Below are positions 52,061 to 63,473 of a stretch of DNA of 64,000 nt, piece by piece. The position numbers and the translations under genes are program-made. Position 1 is the first letter of the stretch, and each line of letters begins with the position of its first letter. The notes beneath the pieces are model-generated. The model did no database searches and was not told the origin of the DNA. It saw nothing but the letters and a program-made list of their open reading frames with translations. The stretch lies in NCBI GenBank assembly GCA_009103225.1, contig RHPI01003642.1, forward strand, positions 219,132-283,131, in the 5' to 3' direction. The DNA is from Chlorokybus atmophyticus. Its lineage: Eukaryota > Streptophyta > Chlorokybophyceae > Chlorokybales > Chlorokybaceae.

Positions 52061-52980
52061 AGCGTGTGAGTGCACGTGTGTGTTCATGCGCGCGTATGTA
52101 TATGTGGATGCATGTGCTCACACGCACACACGCATGTTGGCACGCTACTTACACACACATTACTGTCCTCACCTGAACATCAAACCCGTCTATGACCACT
52201 GTTGGCGGCATCAGCAGCCTTAGCCGGCGCTGCGGTGAAGAGTTATTGTTGTTGCTCGTCGCGGTTGCGGCGTATGGACCCAGCAGTCGGAACACGTCCA
52301 GCGGGTGCGCTGGCGACGAGAAGCTGGTTTCCGTCCCGCCTCCTTCGCGTGACGTGGAAGGGGGGGAGACGGGAGAGCAGGAGAAGGACACACGCGCCAC
52401 GTCGTCGTAGTAACTGCCGGACATGTGTGTTGGCGCGTGGACGTGTATGTGTGGGCATGTGCGTGTATCTGTGTGTGAGGTCGCGCGTACGCCAGCGCAC
52501 GCGCGCGGGTGTGTATGTGTGCCATTGATCAAGTGACATCTGATGCGCACCGTTTGAGCGCGTACTGCTTTGCAGGGATGGCCGGGTGGCCTTTTTCAAG
52601 CGTCCAGACGTCAAGGCGCCCCGTGTGCAGTTGGTTATTGTTGGTGTTGGTGTTGGTGGTGTTGGTGTTGGTGGTATTATTGTGGTTGCTGTTGCGGGAC
52701 TCCGCTCGCAAGGCCATGGGCCCCGGCGTATGCGAGCGCTTGGCCAGCGGGGAAGCGGGACGGCTGTGTGAGTCAGCCATGGTGGCGTCACCATCAACGA
52801 TAATGTGGTGGTTGTTGTCGTCGATGTCATCATCATAGTTGTCGCTGCTGGTGTCGTCGTCTGTTGCGTCTGAATCCGGTGGCGGCGGGGGCGATGCCGC
52901 CGCTGCTGCGCTCTTTTTCCTGCGCTGCGCCGATTGGTTGCGTAACCGATGCGCCGTGCGACGCCATTGCCTTGCTACAA
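48779..52980 (-). CDS. Large multi-exon gene, unidentified; disordered N-terminus and conserved helical C-terminus
   Basis: I do not recognise this gene. Exons read from high to low coordinate include about 52970-52565 (poly-Ala/Pro, Asp-rich, Asn/Thr repeats, then DVWTLEKGHPAIPAKQYALK), about 52423-52175 (PPTVVIDGFDVQ), about 52015-51670 (Ser-rich, poly-Q from a CAA tract, then FAVAKWPHPAGG), about 51600-51480 (VEEAKRWLDAPPHARCMGQ), about 51280-51115, about 50735-50600 (FAELVADFVRGEDGRCYFIQ), about 50514-50373 (VKGFRLGEKAMLAPR), 50276-50165 (SGAYDDLLTEVNF, ERQRFVTRQRL), about 50090-49962, 49880-49786, about 49700-49660, about 49522-49420, 49278-49234 and 49115 to the stop at 48779. The FVRGEDGRCYFIQVKGF segment may be a small folded module. 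The start is uncertain. An (AAC)n run at about 50318-50347 lies in an intron. Confidence 0.65.
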
Positions 52981-52984
52981 ACAA

Positions 52985-53894
52985 GAAAAGAAGGGGTGAA
53001 CTGGTTGCAACAAGCTTGGTAAGTTTATTGATAAATTCAAAGCGGCTGATAACGTGATGTCATGGTGGATGCATTACAAGCGTGGATCCACTCTCACTCA
53101 CGTGATTCGCGCTGCAGTGGCGATGGCGTTGTTGACCTATCACTCCCCATTGAAACCAACTCACTCAAATCAGGTTGTGTCTCAAGACGAGCGTGAAATA
53201 ATCAATAATATCAAAAAAGAAAAAAAAAGTCGCATTATCTACCAACAATACTAGCAAGCAGATACGCAGGTCTGTATGCCTGTCCTGGCCTGGCCTCAAA
53301 CTATCCCAACAGCTGCTGATGTGGTGTTTTACGCGCGCTCTGTATGCTCACAGATGGCATGGCAGCCAGGGGAGCTTGTCTGAAGAGACGGGTTCATCCC
53401 CCTGGGATGCACTTGGGATGTGTTGTGTGGTGCAACTTTCTTGTGATCCCAACCCGGGAATCCAACCCGCTCTCCGCAGCACAGCAGACTAGTCCTAGAT
53501 CCCATCAGCTTGCTCCATGTGCCTCCTCCCAGCAAGCTGACGCACACAAACTGCACCCACACCCACAGCATCATCCGCTAAGCTTAGTCAGTGTAGTGTA
53601 CGGCCGCCGCCGCCGCCGCCGCCGCTTGACCATCCTCATCCTCATTGTTATCATTGGAGATCAGGTGAGGTGGAATGGAAACCCTTCGTCACTGTGTTTG
53701 TGTGTGTGAGCATCACGTGACCGACGCCAAGTCCTGAACCAACTTGACCGATCTGGCCTTGAAATGGCTGTCTCGATCCGGAGCGTGGATCTCGGTCACG
53801 AGGTGAGTGACGCTGCGGCAACGGTCGTAACGCGGGCGGGCCAGCGTGACTCCAAAACGCCTTGCGGAAGCCAACCGAAACCCTAGCTGAGGAT
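52985..53894. other. Intergenic region between divergent genes
   Basis: About 900 bp. It includes an A-rich patch (53211-53229), a CCG repeat (53602-53625) and a possible 5' exon 53764-53802 (MAVSIRSVDLGHE, then GTGAGT) belonging to the next plus-strand gene. I reject a tRNA-like stretch near 53450 (see rejected). Confidence 0.45.
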
Positions 53895-54132
53895 ATGCCT
53901 CAGGCGGGGACGGCGGCGGCGGCGGCGGCGGCGGCAAGGTCAGCGGCGAGGAAGCTGCTGGAGCGGCAGTACAGACTTTGGAACGGCAGGGCTGGTGCCA
54001 TTGAAACGCTGCTTCCGGAAAAGAGAACTTTCCAAGGGTGAGTTTGTTGGAGGGTCGGTGATGGCATCCTGCGTAGGCGAAGGCAGCGTTGGCAGTTGAA
54101 TTCGCCGCAGGTTGCTCGTTGACATCTTCTAA
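53895..54132 (+). CDS. Small 54-residue protein, unidentified
   Basis: Two exons join in phase (53895-54037 and 54111-54132). The reading starts MPQAG followed by a run of Ala, continues SAARKLLERQYRLWNGRAG and AIETLLPEKRTF, and ends QGLLVDIF. Splice sites are canonical (GG|GTGAGT and CGCAG|GT). Codon use and the Arg/Leu-rich helical middle look genuine, but I do not recognise the family. It could be a complete micro-protein or the first part of a longer gene whose second exon was misread. Confidence 0.5.
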
Positions 54133-54436
54133 CGGCTGGCATGTTATTGAAGGCTGTTCTAGCCTGAGACAAAGCCTTTGGCGTTGAGGTCATTGCAGAA
54201 TCTATGCAAGGCCTACATATTGGTGCAAGCCTCCTCAGTCTCAGCTGTTTGGCTTTTTTTTGTCAGCTGCACGCGGCAACTGCACAGCTCAGCTCGTACT
54301 CCTGGCTTAGACACCGCAGATGACATTGGGCATACATTTACACTACTCCATACAGCTGCCAGCGCCGTTTTGCATGCAGCATCTCTGAAATCTGCGCTCT
54401 GCAGCTGCTAGTGTTGCGGGGGGGCGCTGAGCATCC

Positions 54437-56248
54437 ATGGCTGGAGTGTACCCGCCGTACAGGCGATCACCTCCAGGCGCTGAGTATGGAGGAGGGCGTT
54501 CAGCTGCTGCTCAACCATATCCAGAAGGCCGCTCCCGTTCGCGTTCTCCTCTTCGTGATCGGGGTTACAGCAGCCGAGGCGGAGGCGGAGGCGGCCATCA
54601 TCAGCGTGCTGTCTCACCCAACAACGACCGCCGCAACATGAGCAACAGCATCCGTCCACGCGGTTCCGAATATGATGCAAGCAGAATGGGCGCAGGCGGG
54701 AGCTACAGCGGGAGGCAAAGGTATGATGGTGATCGCATGGACAGGCAGTATGGTGGTGGGCGCGATGGTGGGTTAGACAGAGACCACAGCCGCGGGTATG
54801 CGAGTGGGCAGAGGGGAGGGGGGACAGGGGATCATTATGATGAGTATGGGTATGCCTCGCGGGCAGCAGCAGCAGTGGCTGGAGGGGGTTATGCACGCAT
54901 GTATGAGCCTGAGCGGGATGCTTATCACCGTTCAGACAGGCCCGATAGATCTGGCCCTGGTATGTATGACAGCTACGCAGCTAAACATTCAGACAGACCG
55001 GCGGACTACTTTGGGCGGTCGAGAGATGGGCACTATGGTGAGGTCCCGGCTGTGCCTGGCCGCTATGGCGCCATGCCAAGCGAGCATCATCGCTCTGCTG
55101 ATGGTTACACAGCGTCGCGAGGCCATGCAGGGAATGGCGCAGACGCATCGGTGTGCTTCTATTGTTCACGCCCAGGTCACTTTGCTCGCGAGTGCCCAGA
55201 AAAAATGGAGAGAGGAGGAGGTGGTGGTGGTGGTGGGCGCGCACCGTACTCTTCGCGTCCCAGAGATGGGCCGAGCGACCCGGACGCGGAACCCAAGTGC
55301 TACGAGTGCGGGCGCCGCGGGCACTTTGCTCGGGAGGTACAGGAAACTACTACTACTAACAGTGTGACAGAGGGTGTTTATAATAGAGCCGCTGCTGCTG
55401 CTGCTTGTGTGCTACTGGACAATTGTCATCAGCATCGACTGCCAAACCAGCTGCTGCCCTACTACAGCCACAACGTACCCTGTGCAGTGCCCTGATCGCC
55501 ACCCAGGCAACGCCAGAGTGGACAAGTGCTACCAGTGCGGCAATGTGGGACACATTGCGCGAGAGTGCCCAACCGGGAGGTCGGCTCCCATGGACGTTGC
55601 CGCACCCAAGACAAGTTCCCGGTATAGCGACGTCCCACCTGCAAGAGACATCCCTCGCTTTGAAGATATACCTCCTAGAAGAGACAGCTCTCGATACGAC
55701 GATCGCACGCGCAGACGGGAGACTTTATTCAGCGATGCTCCTGGACGTGAAGCCAGTGTTGCCGTGATGGCGCCTCCTGCACCAGACTTTGCTGACGGCA
55801 GCGCCGGTCCATGCTTTGCTTGCGGCAAACCAGGACACTGGGCGCGTACTTGCCCAGAGAAGGATGCGCGTGGGCAGCAGTCTCGCTATCCTGCGCCAGC
55901 CAGACCCATGTACAATGGTGACGGTGCAGCAGAGCGAGCGCCACGCAGCGACAAGTGTTACACCTGCGGCCAACCAGGCCATCTGGCACGCGAGGTAACA
56001 ACTTGAGAGTATGACGTTGATTAGAAATTTGTTTGGCTGACTTGTTGCATGCACAGTGCCCAGACAGTGCTGGACGGGATCGCAGTGGTGCACGTGATCA
56101 AGCGGAGTATGCCAGACCGCCCTCAGCTGGGCCCAAGCCGGATGTCAGGAGCAACCGTCTTGATGAGGATCTTGATAACTATTTTGGGGATCATCCTCGG
56201 CGCAAAAGAAGGCCAGAGGACGATGAGGTGATGGAAGGGCCCATGTAA
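54437..56248 (+). CDS. CCHC zinc-knuckle RNA-binding protein with five knuckles and RGG-rich N-terminus
   Basis: Three exons join in phase (54437-55336, 55488-55994 and 56057-56248), giving 532 residues. The first 230 residues are rich in Gly, Arg, Ser, Tyr and Asp with RS/RG dipeptides. Five knuckles of CX2CX4HX4C type follow: CFYCSRPGHFAREC, CYECGRRGHFAREC, CYQCGNVGHIAREC, CFACGKPGHWARTC and CYTCGQPGHLAREC. A Lys/Arg/Asp-rich tail follows (DEDLDNYFGDHPRRKRRPED). This layout fits a nuclear or cytoplasmic single-stranded nucleic-acid binder of the CNBP or glycine-rich zinc-knuckle class. Both introns fall at the same place within a knuckle, just before its last Cys. The exact partner RNA is unknown. 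Confidence 0.85.
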
Positions 56249-57740
56249 GCCTTTTCCACGCTGTACCAACCCTTGTTTGCGTTACCAGCTAGCAGTTCAG
56301 TGTAGGCTTCCCGTCCTTGTTATAAATGTAGTAATTGCCAGGGATTGGCATTCTGTATGATGGCATGGATGCTTCAATCGGATGTGGAACCATGTTTGGT
56401 TGATCTTCGCTGTGCCCATTGTGTCCGCACCTCATACAAGGTGTTCTCAGTGAATTGGTGACCTCGCTGCTCACTGATCATTCAAAAATAGGTCTAGTGT
56501 GTAAAGTCAGTTGCGACAGCCTTGTGTGAGAACAGATATGTTACAGCACAGACATTGTGGGTTGCAGCATGTGTGGCCCCAGAACGACATGTGTGAGCTG
56601 TGCGTAACACATACATCACGTGCATATTCTGTACACTACTGGCAGCATATCCTGTACAACAAAGTCTGTCTCTTGCCAGTATCCGCAGCATGGTTTGCAA
56701 AGCCATTGATGCCATACACAGTATGCAATGCAGAGTTCACACATGCATGACATGCAATTACCACCAGCATATACGCAGTCATCAAGTACATCATAGGGCT
56801 ATGCACTCATTACAATACTACCTACTTATCTACCTTTACAACCGCCCAACACCCTGTTAGTCACACATGAATACATGTTTACCTGCCCACATGGGCGGTA
56901 TACCCCTTTACGGTGGTACATAATAAGTTGAATAATTAATGTTTTTCTGAATGTGAAACACTTGTATTGTGCCGGTGCAGAGCTGCAGTGGGCATACATG
57001 CAAACCCATGTGCCATAGGCAAAAATGTAGGGGCCCAGAATAGAAGCCAATTGCCACCATGCATCATGTGTGACATAGGATGCTTGTAACACAAACCACG
57101 CAAGCATGAATCGGTGCATGTGTACAGAATATGCAACTGATGTTTGCAACAAGCATGACACATGCATGGACACGACACTTTCTAACTAATACCACACTCA
57201 CCTCAAGGTCGACCACCGGGCTAGGTACACACTAGCTACCACTACCTGCGTCACTACTCTACTGCCCAACCCTGTTAGTCATGCATGTATGCATCACCTG
57301 CCACATCGCTAGTAAGGTTAGCCTCGAGCAGAACCACGTTGTCAATTATTACCCCAAACATGTCTCGTAAGCGCGCAAAGCAGTACTGAACATAATCTGA
57401 ACACAGTTTAGTAGTGCTTTTCGCAAGGATGGTTCTCATGATACAACTTCTACTGCTCTCCAACCTCCGCACTCACCTCAGCCCCACTTGTGTTGACTCA
57501 GCCGGTGCAAAAGCCATGGTCAGGAAGGCCCCGGCATCTCTTGCTGTTGAGGGACTAGTTGCTCGCATGCCTGTGGGCATCACAGCTGTGCACAATGCAA
57601 GCAAGCTCATGTGGGTGGCAAGTGTGCACCGATGTGTACATGCTACCAGATTGATACCCCATGTATGGACACAGCTGGAGCCACATTGTAGCATTTGCAC
57701 AACCGTATGTAGTACACAATAACAAATTACTAGTGCCCTA
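56249..57740. other. Intergenic region rich in dispersed-repeat copies
   Basis: About 1.5 kb between convergent genes. It holds two copies of the TACCACT...CCCAACCCTGTTAGTCA repeat (about 56810-56870 and 57188-57285). It also has the TGCATATTCTGTACACTACTGG motif in both orientations (56620-56645, and inverted at about 57118-57135). No gene. Confidence 0.55.
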
Positions 57741-59513
57741 TTAGACAGGTGATATTTCATGTGCGTCTTTGATCAAATCAGCCGCCGCAGCTGGAGCCCC
57801 GTTGGAAGACAACCTCCTGTCCAGATCCAAGTGCGCTGTTGCGGATTCGTGCGAAGAGATCCTGTCCAAGTCCGGATGCGGCACCACCACTCCTGCAAAA
57901 CCACCAACTTCTTTTTCTTCCTGCTTGCTCTCCGGCGAAACATGGCTTGGAGTGACGGCGGGGCTGCCGATCCCGTGCAGGTTGCCTCCAACAGCCAGGT
58001 TGAGCATAGCGGGGCGGTTCGAGGTTTGCTGTTTCTCGATATCGTCATCCTCGCCTTCGCTCGCAGGGGAGCCCGACGGCCGAAGGCTGTACGGGTGGTG
58101 GCCTTCCTGCAACTCCAGGTCCGCTCTTCCTGGTGACGGGGGGTCCGGCAACACCGCACGCAGCTGCAACCTGCTCGGCACCCAAGGGGCGAAAAACACC
58201 TCCTTCCAGTTTGATAAACACCCTCGATTGTACGGGTTCGCCTTGCTGTCAAACCGGTAGCGAAAGTTCTCGTATGTGGTCTGCGCGTGAACACAGCAGT
58301 CAACAACTACTTGCAACTACGCGCACGTAAACGATACATACGGGTTGGAACGCTGTTGAGCAGTGCAGCGCTGTGGAGAAGCTGCAACATAATGTACTCA
58401 CTGTTGACATACAAATGCGACGAGCAGGCGCATGTGACACATGCCATGACGCTGTGCATGGAACCTACTGGTGCACTATACAAGCAACTACCAACTCTAA
58501 TTGTCTGAAACCCTACAGCCAATAAGCAGCACACCTTGATGCAATACAACGACATGTGCACACCTGATTGGTGCTGATGAGGTAGGCATGAAATACCGAC
58601 AGCCCGCCCACAAACCAGAAGAATGCGAAGCAATAAACCATCAGCACAATTGAAGCAGGGCGCTTCGCTAGTGCAGTCCCAACACCTGTTTGGTCCAGCT
58701 CCTTTTTCACGCTGACATCATAGGCAGAAACGGCGAATACATACATGGCGGTGATTGTCGAGCACACCAGAAAAAGGTAGAAGAACCGATAATTTCGCTG
58801 CGCACAGGGCACGTGTTGGTATTGTGAGTGCAAGTGCACAAATACACACAAGAAAATGTCCCACCTTTCCTATACACTGCCCTACCCAAGGGCAGTGATG
58901 GTCAAAGCGTTCAACACAGTTATTGCATATGCTGCAATGTGAACAACGCGGGGGCCGGTAGATGTTGCAAGTTTCGCAGAATTTAATCTTCACAACATGC
59001 CCGTTCACCTGCAGAACGAGGGCGTCACGCGGCAACTTCTACCTCCCACACCCCATGCACACAATACAGCATGCGTATGCAGGATTAGGGCACTATTTTC
59101 TTCACGGATCTCTTTGACTGTTGTACACCATGATGATGAGCACATTGTGCGCATCTTCTTGCAGTACAACACACCTCTATTTCTCGGGAGCGGGGCAAGC
59201 GCGGATTACGGCCGTCGACACTGGATTCATCTTTGGGGTCAATTTCGGGAGGGTGGGTAGAGCGGGGAATGATGCCGGGGTCTCGCAGCGTAGTCAGCAG
59301 CAAGAGCAGCAGATCTATGCAGGAGAGGACTATCCCCAGGACAAAGTACACCCACGAACGGTGGTGCCCCAGAAACACCCCTACGAAAACGGAAAACACC
59401 GCAGCCGGAGCGATGATGATGCACACCGTTGCAAGAAACGACTTCCAGTCTGGACCCAGGATAAACCTTCCTCGGAAAGCAAACACCTGCGATACAAGGG
59501 TAATAAATCGCAT
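57741..59513 (-). CDS. DHHC-type protein S-acyltransferase (palmitoyltransferase)
   Basis: This enzyme transfers palmitate to protein Cys residues at endomembranes or plasma membrane. Four exons join in phase: 59513-59175, 59008-58865, 58797-58564 and 58280-57741, giving 418 residues. Two N-terminal membrane helices follow [28 protein letters not shown], the zinc-binding CRD with [19 protein letters not shown], and catalytic DHHC in [14 protein letters not shown] come next. Two more helices follow, then TTYENFRYR (the TTxE motif) and NPYNRGC. The C-terminal 120 residues are polar and Asp/Ser/Pro-rich. [11 protein letters not shown] and TTYENFRYR match the plant PAT subfamily. The start may be incomplete: plant members usually have 20-40 residues before the [10 protein letters not shown] block, so an upstream exon could exist, with the CGCAG at 59490-59486 as acceptor. 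Confidence 0.92.
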
Positions 59514-60952
59514 GTCGCTTCTACTTGAAGCAACATTGACAGCAACACTACGATACTACAACAAGTAAGTAACTAAGCATATGATGAGTTGTCAGTAAAC
59601 ATTGCACAGCAACTACTGTGAGATGCCGATGTGTAGATACGTAGCAAGTGCAGATGTAAGTGCAGATGTAAGTGTAGATGCGTAGCAAACAAATGACCAG
59701 CTTTGTATGTGCAACACAAAAACAGTGAGATACGATAGGCACTGGCATAATGCTTGCGCAATTAACCTAATTACAAGAAAGTGCCGTATGCAACCAAACA
59801 GGTGTATTTTGGGGACACACGCACGCACGCACGCACGCACATTTTTGCCGGGCCATTGCTGGTAGGCCCTTCGGGCCATAACTCTATAAATCACGCCCTG
59901 CTGCGGCAGGCTTTCCAGCAGCTTCGGCGGCGGTCCTCGCTGGTAACAGGGCAGAAGCACTCCACCCGCCTGCGCCTCTTCGCACCCATCATCACCCTAG
60001 CGGCGGAGTCCGCCCCCCACGCACCTACCGCCGCATCATCACCTCCAGGACGAAGTGCCAGACCAGCAGCTATGTTAGCAACGCGATCTACAAAGTAAGT
60101 GTGTTCCACCTTCGCAGCGCTTCGCTAGCGGTCCGGCCCCACGCCGGCACCGCCGACACCGCCTCCTCCTCCGCCGCCGCCGCCGCCGCCGCCGCCGCCT
60201 TGTCAACGATGTGACGGTACTCTTCCTCGTAAGCGGCCTCGTACTTGGTGTGTGTGATTGTCAAACGCACCCAGGCAGAGAGTGTCGTCGTCGCCGTAGC
60301 CAGCTCACTTGTCCGGCCAAGCTTTGAAACCCTAAACGGGACTGTGCAGGGCTTGCATGCCGATGTAAGAATGCACGACCGGCATATATATCTCACTGGC
60401 GCATGCTTGTCTGATGAAATTGCTTTGGGGAGCCAAGCCCCTCTCAATTAGGGCAGCACTGCTGACTGTTACCCGGTAATGCGGCAGTCATGATGCACGT
60501 GTGATCCTTATGCTCCGTCAAGATTGGCGGGCAAGGCACCCAGGATATGATCGTGAGGTCAAGGGTTGTGCCCTATTAACGTACATGAGGTATAAGAGTG
60601 CATAGGGTGGAGTAAAGGGGCTCGGAATATAAGCAAACAAATTACTAGTGCACGCAACTTAAATGTATTGGCAATACAATACAGGCATGCATGCGTCTAC
60701 CGTGTTGGTTACATTGCAATAGCATGCACTCATGTTTGTTAATTCACTCTACACGCACGATAATTCTGGCGGGACACGCAAGAGCTACATACATTGAGAC
60801 CTACCTTCGTGATAAATGAAAGTGCTACATATGTTATGCAAGTGCAATTAGGGCTAATAGCGACCAGTGATCAACTTAGCCGCAAAGAAAATGGTTTAAG
60901 GCAATGCACGAGGATAATAACGTGTTGCGTAGTGCAGCTTAATGCAGTGAAG

Positions 60953-60988
60953 TGATGTGATGTGATGTGATGTGATGTGATGTGATGT
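60953..60988. repeat. Pentanucleotide tandem repeat (GTGAT)n
   Basis: About seven consecutive GTGAT units in intergenic DNA. Confidence 0.9.
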
Positions 60989-61478
60989 GGTGTTCTGTTG
61001 AGCCTCACCCCGTCCCTGCATCTGTCGCCATATCCTCATTTGTAGTATAGATTGTGGTATGTCATGCTCAAACATACGTGCACACATGCAGAGACTGCAT
61101 AGCGCTAGCAGGGCTAGCAGAGCAGGCAAAACAAGCAGGGGCAGTTGACATTACACCCGGGGCCGCAACCTCACCACTTCCGGTGCTGTTATGTGTTGTG
61201 TGTGCAATGCAATGTTGTGGGACCGTCAGTTGGCAGCAATGGGGATTACCCAACTAACCTAACCATCACACGTAAGGCGACAACTTGGTCTTCGGGTTAG
61301 GCATTGGCAGGACAAACAAGATGTGAGCGGTACTTTGGTGTAGGCGACTGAGCCCCGTTATGCATATGTAAACATGTATAACATGAAAATGCTGCAATTC
61401 ATATGAATGTGTGCGCGTGGCAAGCATTGTTGACACCATCAACAATCGACTTACGCAACACACCTGCTAGCACAACAC

Positions 61479-61514
61479 CCACCCGCTCACTATGGCGTCA
61501 TGGTGAGCGGGTGG
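61479..61514. repeat. Inverted repeat, 12-bp perfect core
   Basis: CCACCCGCTCAC at 61479-61490 pairs exactly with 61503-61514. With one mismatch the pairing extends inward by four more bases, leaving a loop of about 4 nt. Confidence 0.8.
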
Positions 61515-62191
61515 TCGACATGAAGGTTTATATTCCGAATATAAGAGTCAACGAAATCTTACACTTAATATCTTTGCAATTTCAAAAAGACTTCCCTTAA
61601 AGGGAGATCTCCCTTTTAGTAATTTTCTCAAGTATTCTTATCCAAGACAAAACTTCTTTAAATTGAAACATATGATGTACGGGTTATGCAGTAACTTTTC
61701 ATCACGTTACGACCGATGCACGCTGTCACGCGTAGAAGATTGGCAAAATTCACACATTCGGTTCATCTTTTATTCCAAGGTTAAGCGAGCTGTGCTTAAC
61801 ACTTGTTAGTGCGGTTCATGTTCTATACACATGGGCTAGCACACAGCTGGTCATGCCAACCTCCAATGTTGCACTGCGAACCAGCATACTTTCAGCCTTG
61901 AGAAGCGGCCCATTGTTTGCATCCCGCAGGCTATACTATGGTAATGGTGATTGCTAGCAGTGTGACAGCGTGGAGCAAACCAGTGAAGTGACCAATGGTT
62001 TGATTCAGCATGAAGCTGACTGGTGCTTCAATGCACACATATGGAGGCATGTGCTATATGTCAGGGAGCTAGAGTTGGCCACATGGCAAATAAATCACTC
62101 ACAGTCCATCTGCAACATATTAAGCCCTGTGTGTGACGCATAACACAACATGATCTAAAACGCCATGTGGCTTTACCCAAGTGTGCGTGGT

Positions 62192-62257
62192 GCGCGTACT
62201 TACCCAAGTACACGTGTTCCGCTGATGCGCGGTGCGCATACTTGGGTAAGTATGCGC
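62192..62257. repeat. Inverted repeat, 18-bp arms with one mismatch
   Basis: The arm 62192-62209 (GCGCGTACTTACCCAAGT) pairs with 62240-62257 around a 30-nt GC-rich loop. It lies about 90 bp downstream of the sterol-desaturase stop. A partial third copy of the arm is at 62172-62182. Confidence 0.8.
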
Positions 62258-62343
62258 CCCGCGCACCAGCAGAACACCGAACAACCTATGCATTACAGCA
62301 ACTCAACCAATAATTACGGGATGCTATGTGTCGTAACACATTT

Positions 62344-63473
62344 CTATAGCAGCTTGACATCCGTCCTTGACGACTGCATACGCTTCAACGTACGATAGCC
62401 TCTATCTGTACCAAACAGCCTGCCCATAGAAAATTTAGATGGCAACATTCAGCTGCATGGGCCACGTACCAGTCCATGTACACAAACGTCGGAAGAGTAG
62501 TTGCCAGAATTTGTGTACAACAACCGATGGTGGTAGTCGTGGAAGTCAGCACCCCGTACAAAGGCAAAAACCTGTCACGGTGACAGGCATACAAACACTC
62601 CCATGCCGGCAGCTCTGACACACAGCAGTTGATCAAAGCTTGCCAACATACCTGGATGGCGATCATGGGAAGTCGTATCCGCAATGAGCCTCTACAGCTT
62701 CTATCAAACGCAGGCCCATCCAAGCCCACATAACCAACAAGTGAGGCCCCACCAGCGCGGGACCGATCACCGTTGCGAGCCCCAAGAACAGTATCTCCAT
62801 TGGGTGGACATAGAGTGCGGTGACTCCGAACGGAGTAGCCCACTCGTGATGAACACTGTGCACGTGCTTGTACAACCACTTCGTGTGTAGGAGCCGGAGG
62901 CCCCAGTAGAAAACGAAGTCCTCAATGATTACAAATGCAAAAATCTGCCACAGCACGCGCCAAATGTCAACACAACCACTACCAGCAAGCGCACAAAGCA
63001 TTCAACATCACAGTGCATGCCATGCACATGCAATGCAGTGCAAGACTAGAAGCTTAACCATTGAACGTCAAAACACACATCAAGCAGAGGAGCAACCCAG
63101 TCCAAATAGAAAATACTTGAGCGATCTGTGCAACAGCATGCAAAGTCTTGAAGCCGCTGACCTGAAGAATGGCGAGGGAGAGGGAAGGGAGTGGGAGTTT
63201 GGAGGTGATGCCCATGGCGGAGTAGGCTGGGTAGGAGACGGCCATGAGTGGCAGGTTGACGGAGAGGTGGTAGAGGAAGAGGCGGACGACGCAGCGCCAC
63301 TGCTGGGTTGTGGAAGTCCCCCTCTGCTGGATCTTGTAATTCCTCAGCCAGGGCAGGTCGATCCAGTCCAGCGCCAGGTACGGCAGCCCTGCGGCGAAGA
63401 ACACCAGCTCGTGGATGAGGAAGGACCCAAGAACCAGCAGCTGCCACTCAGTCCACGGCGAGGTCGCCCTCAT
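62344..63473 (-). pseudogene. Sterol desaturase / C-4 methylsterol oxidase family gene with disrupted active site
   Basis: Family members are di-iron membrane oxidases of sterol or lipid metabolism with three His boxes. Exons: to 63162 (LVLGSFLIHELVFF and SAMGITSKLPLPSLSLAILQ; first in-frame ATG 63473), 62944-62654, 62571-62470 and 62419-62344 (end FGTDRGYRTLKR). Box 1 should read H-x3-H, but the sequence is YWGLRLLH, with Leu (CTC) replacing the first His. Box 2 HSVHH is intact. Near the end of exon 2, CGYDFP is followed by TGA where the family has Trp. Exon 3 reads FLPLYG, then needs +1 to read GADFHDYHHRLLY, then returns to the first frame for TFVYMDW. One missing G near 62556 and one extra base near 62498 explain this. 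The N-terminus also seems to change frame within a GGC repeat near 63570. Splice sites and the C-terminus are well preserved, so decay is recent or some lesions are sequencing errors. Confidence 0.75.

Larger units (their letters stand above)
59514..62343. other. Long intergenic region, mostly non-coding
   Basis: About 2.8 kb. Within it are a 12-bp tandem repeat (CAGATGTAAGTG, about three units, 59648-59685), a CACG repeat (59817-59840), a possible minus-strand exon at about 60100-60330 (AWVRLTITHTKYEAAYEEEY, then poly-Ala) that I cannot connect to anything, a GTGAT repeat (about 60955-60988) and AT-rich sequence at 60600-60900 and 61550-61700. Two imperfect hairpins occur at 61479-61514 and 62192-62257. 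Confidence 0.45.

Noticed and set aside
53430-53520. tRNA-like sequence on the minus strand (CGGGTTGGATTCCCG arm)
   Set aside because: The T-loop lacks the invariant TTC, there is no matching D-arm, and no acceptor stem of seven pairs can be drawn.
60088-60447. Complete minus-strand gene with the AWVRLTITHTKYEAAYEEEY segment
   Set aside because: There is no ATG in frame, no connecting exon with matching phase, and much of the length is a GCC-repeat poly-Ala.
59490-60450. Joining the 60.3-kb segment as the N-terminus of the DHHC enzyme
   Set aside because: A GFQSLAGQ reading can be spliced to the GRFILGPD exon, but it lacks the W-x-GN pattern of plant members and has an upstream stop.
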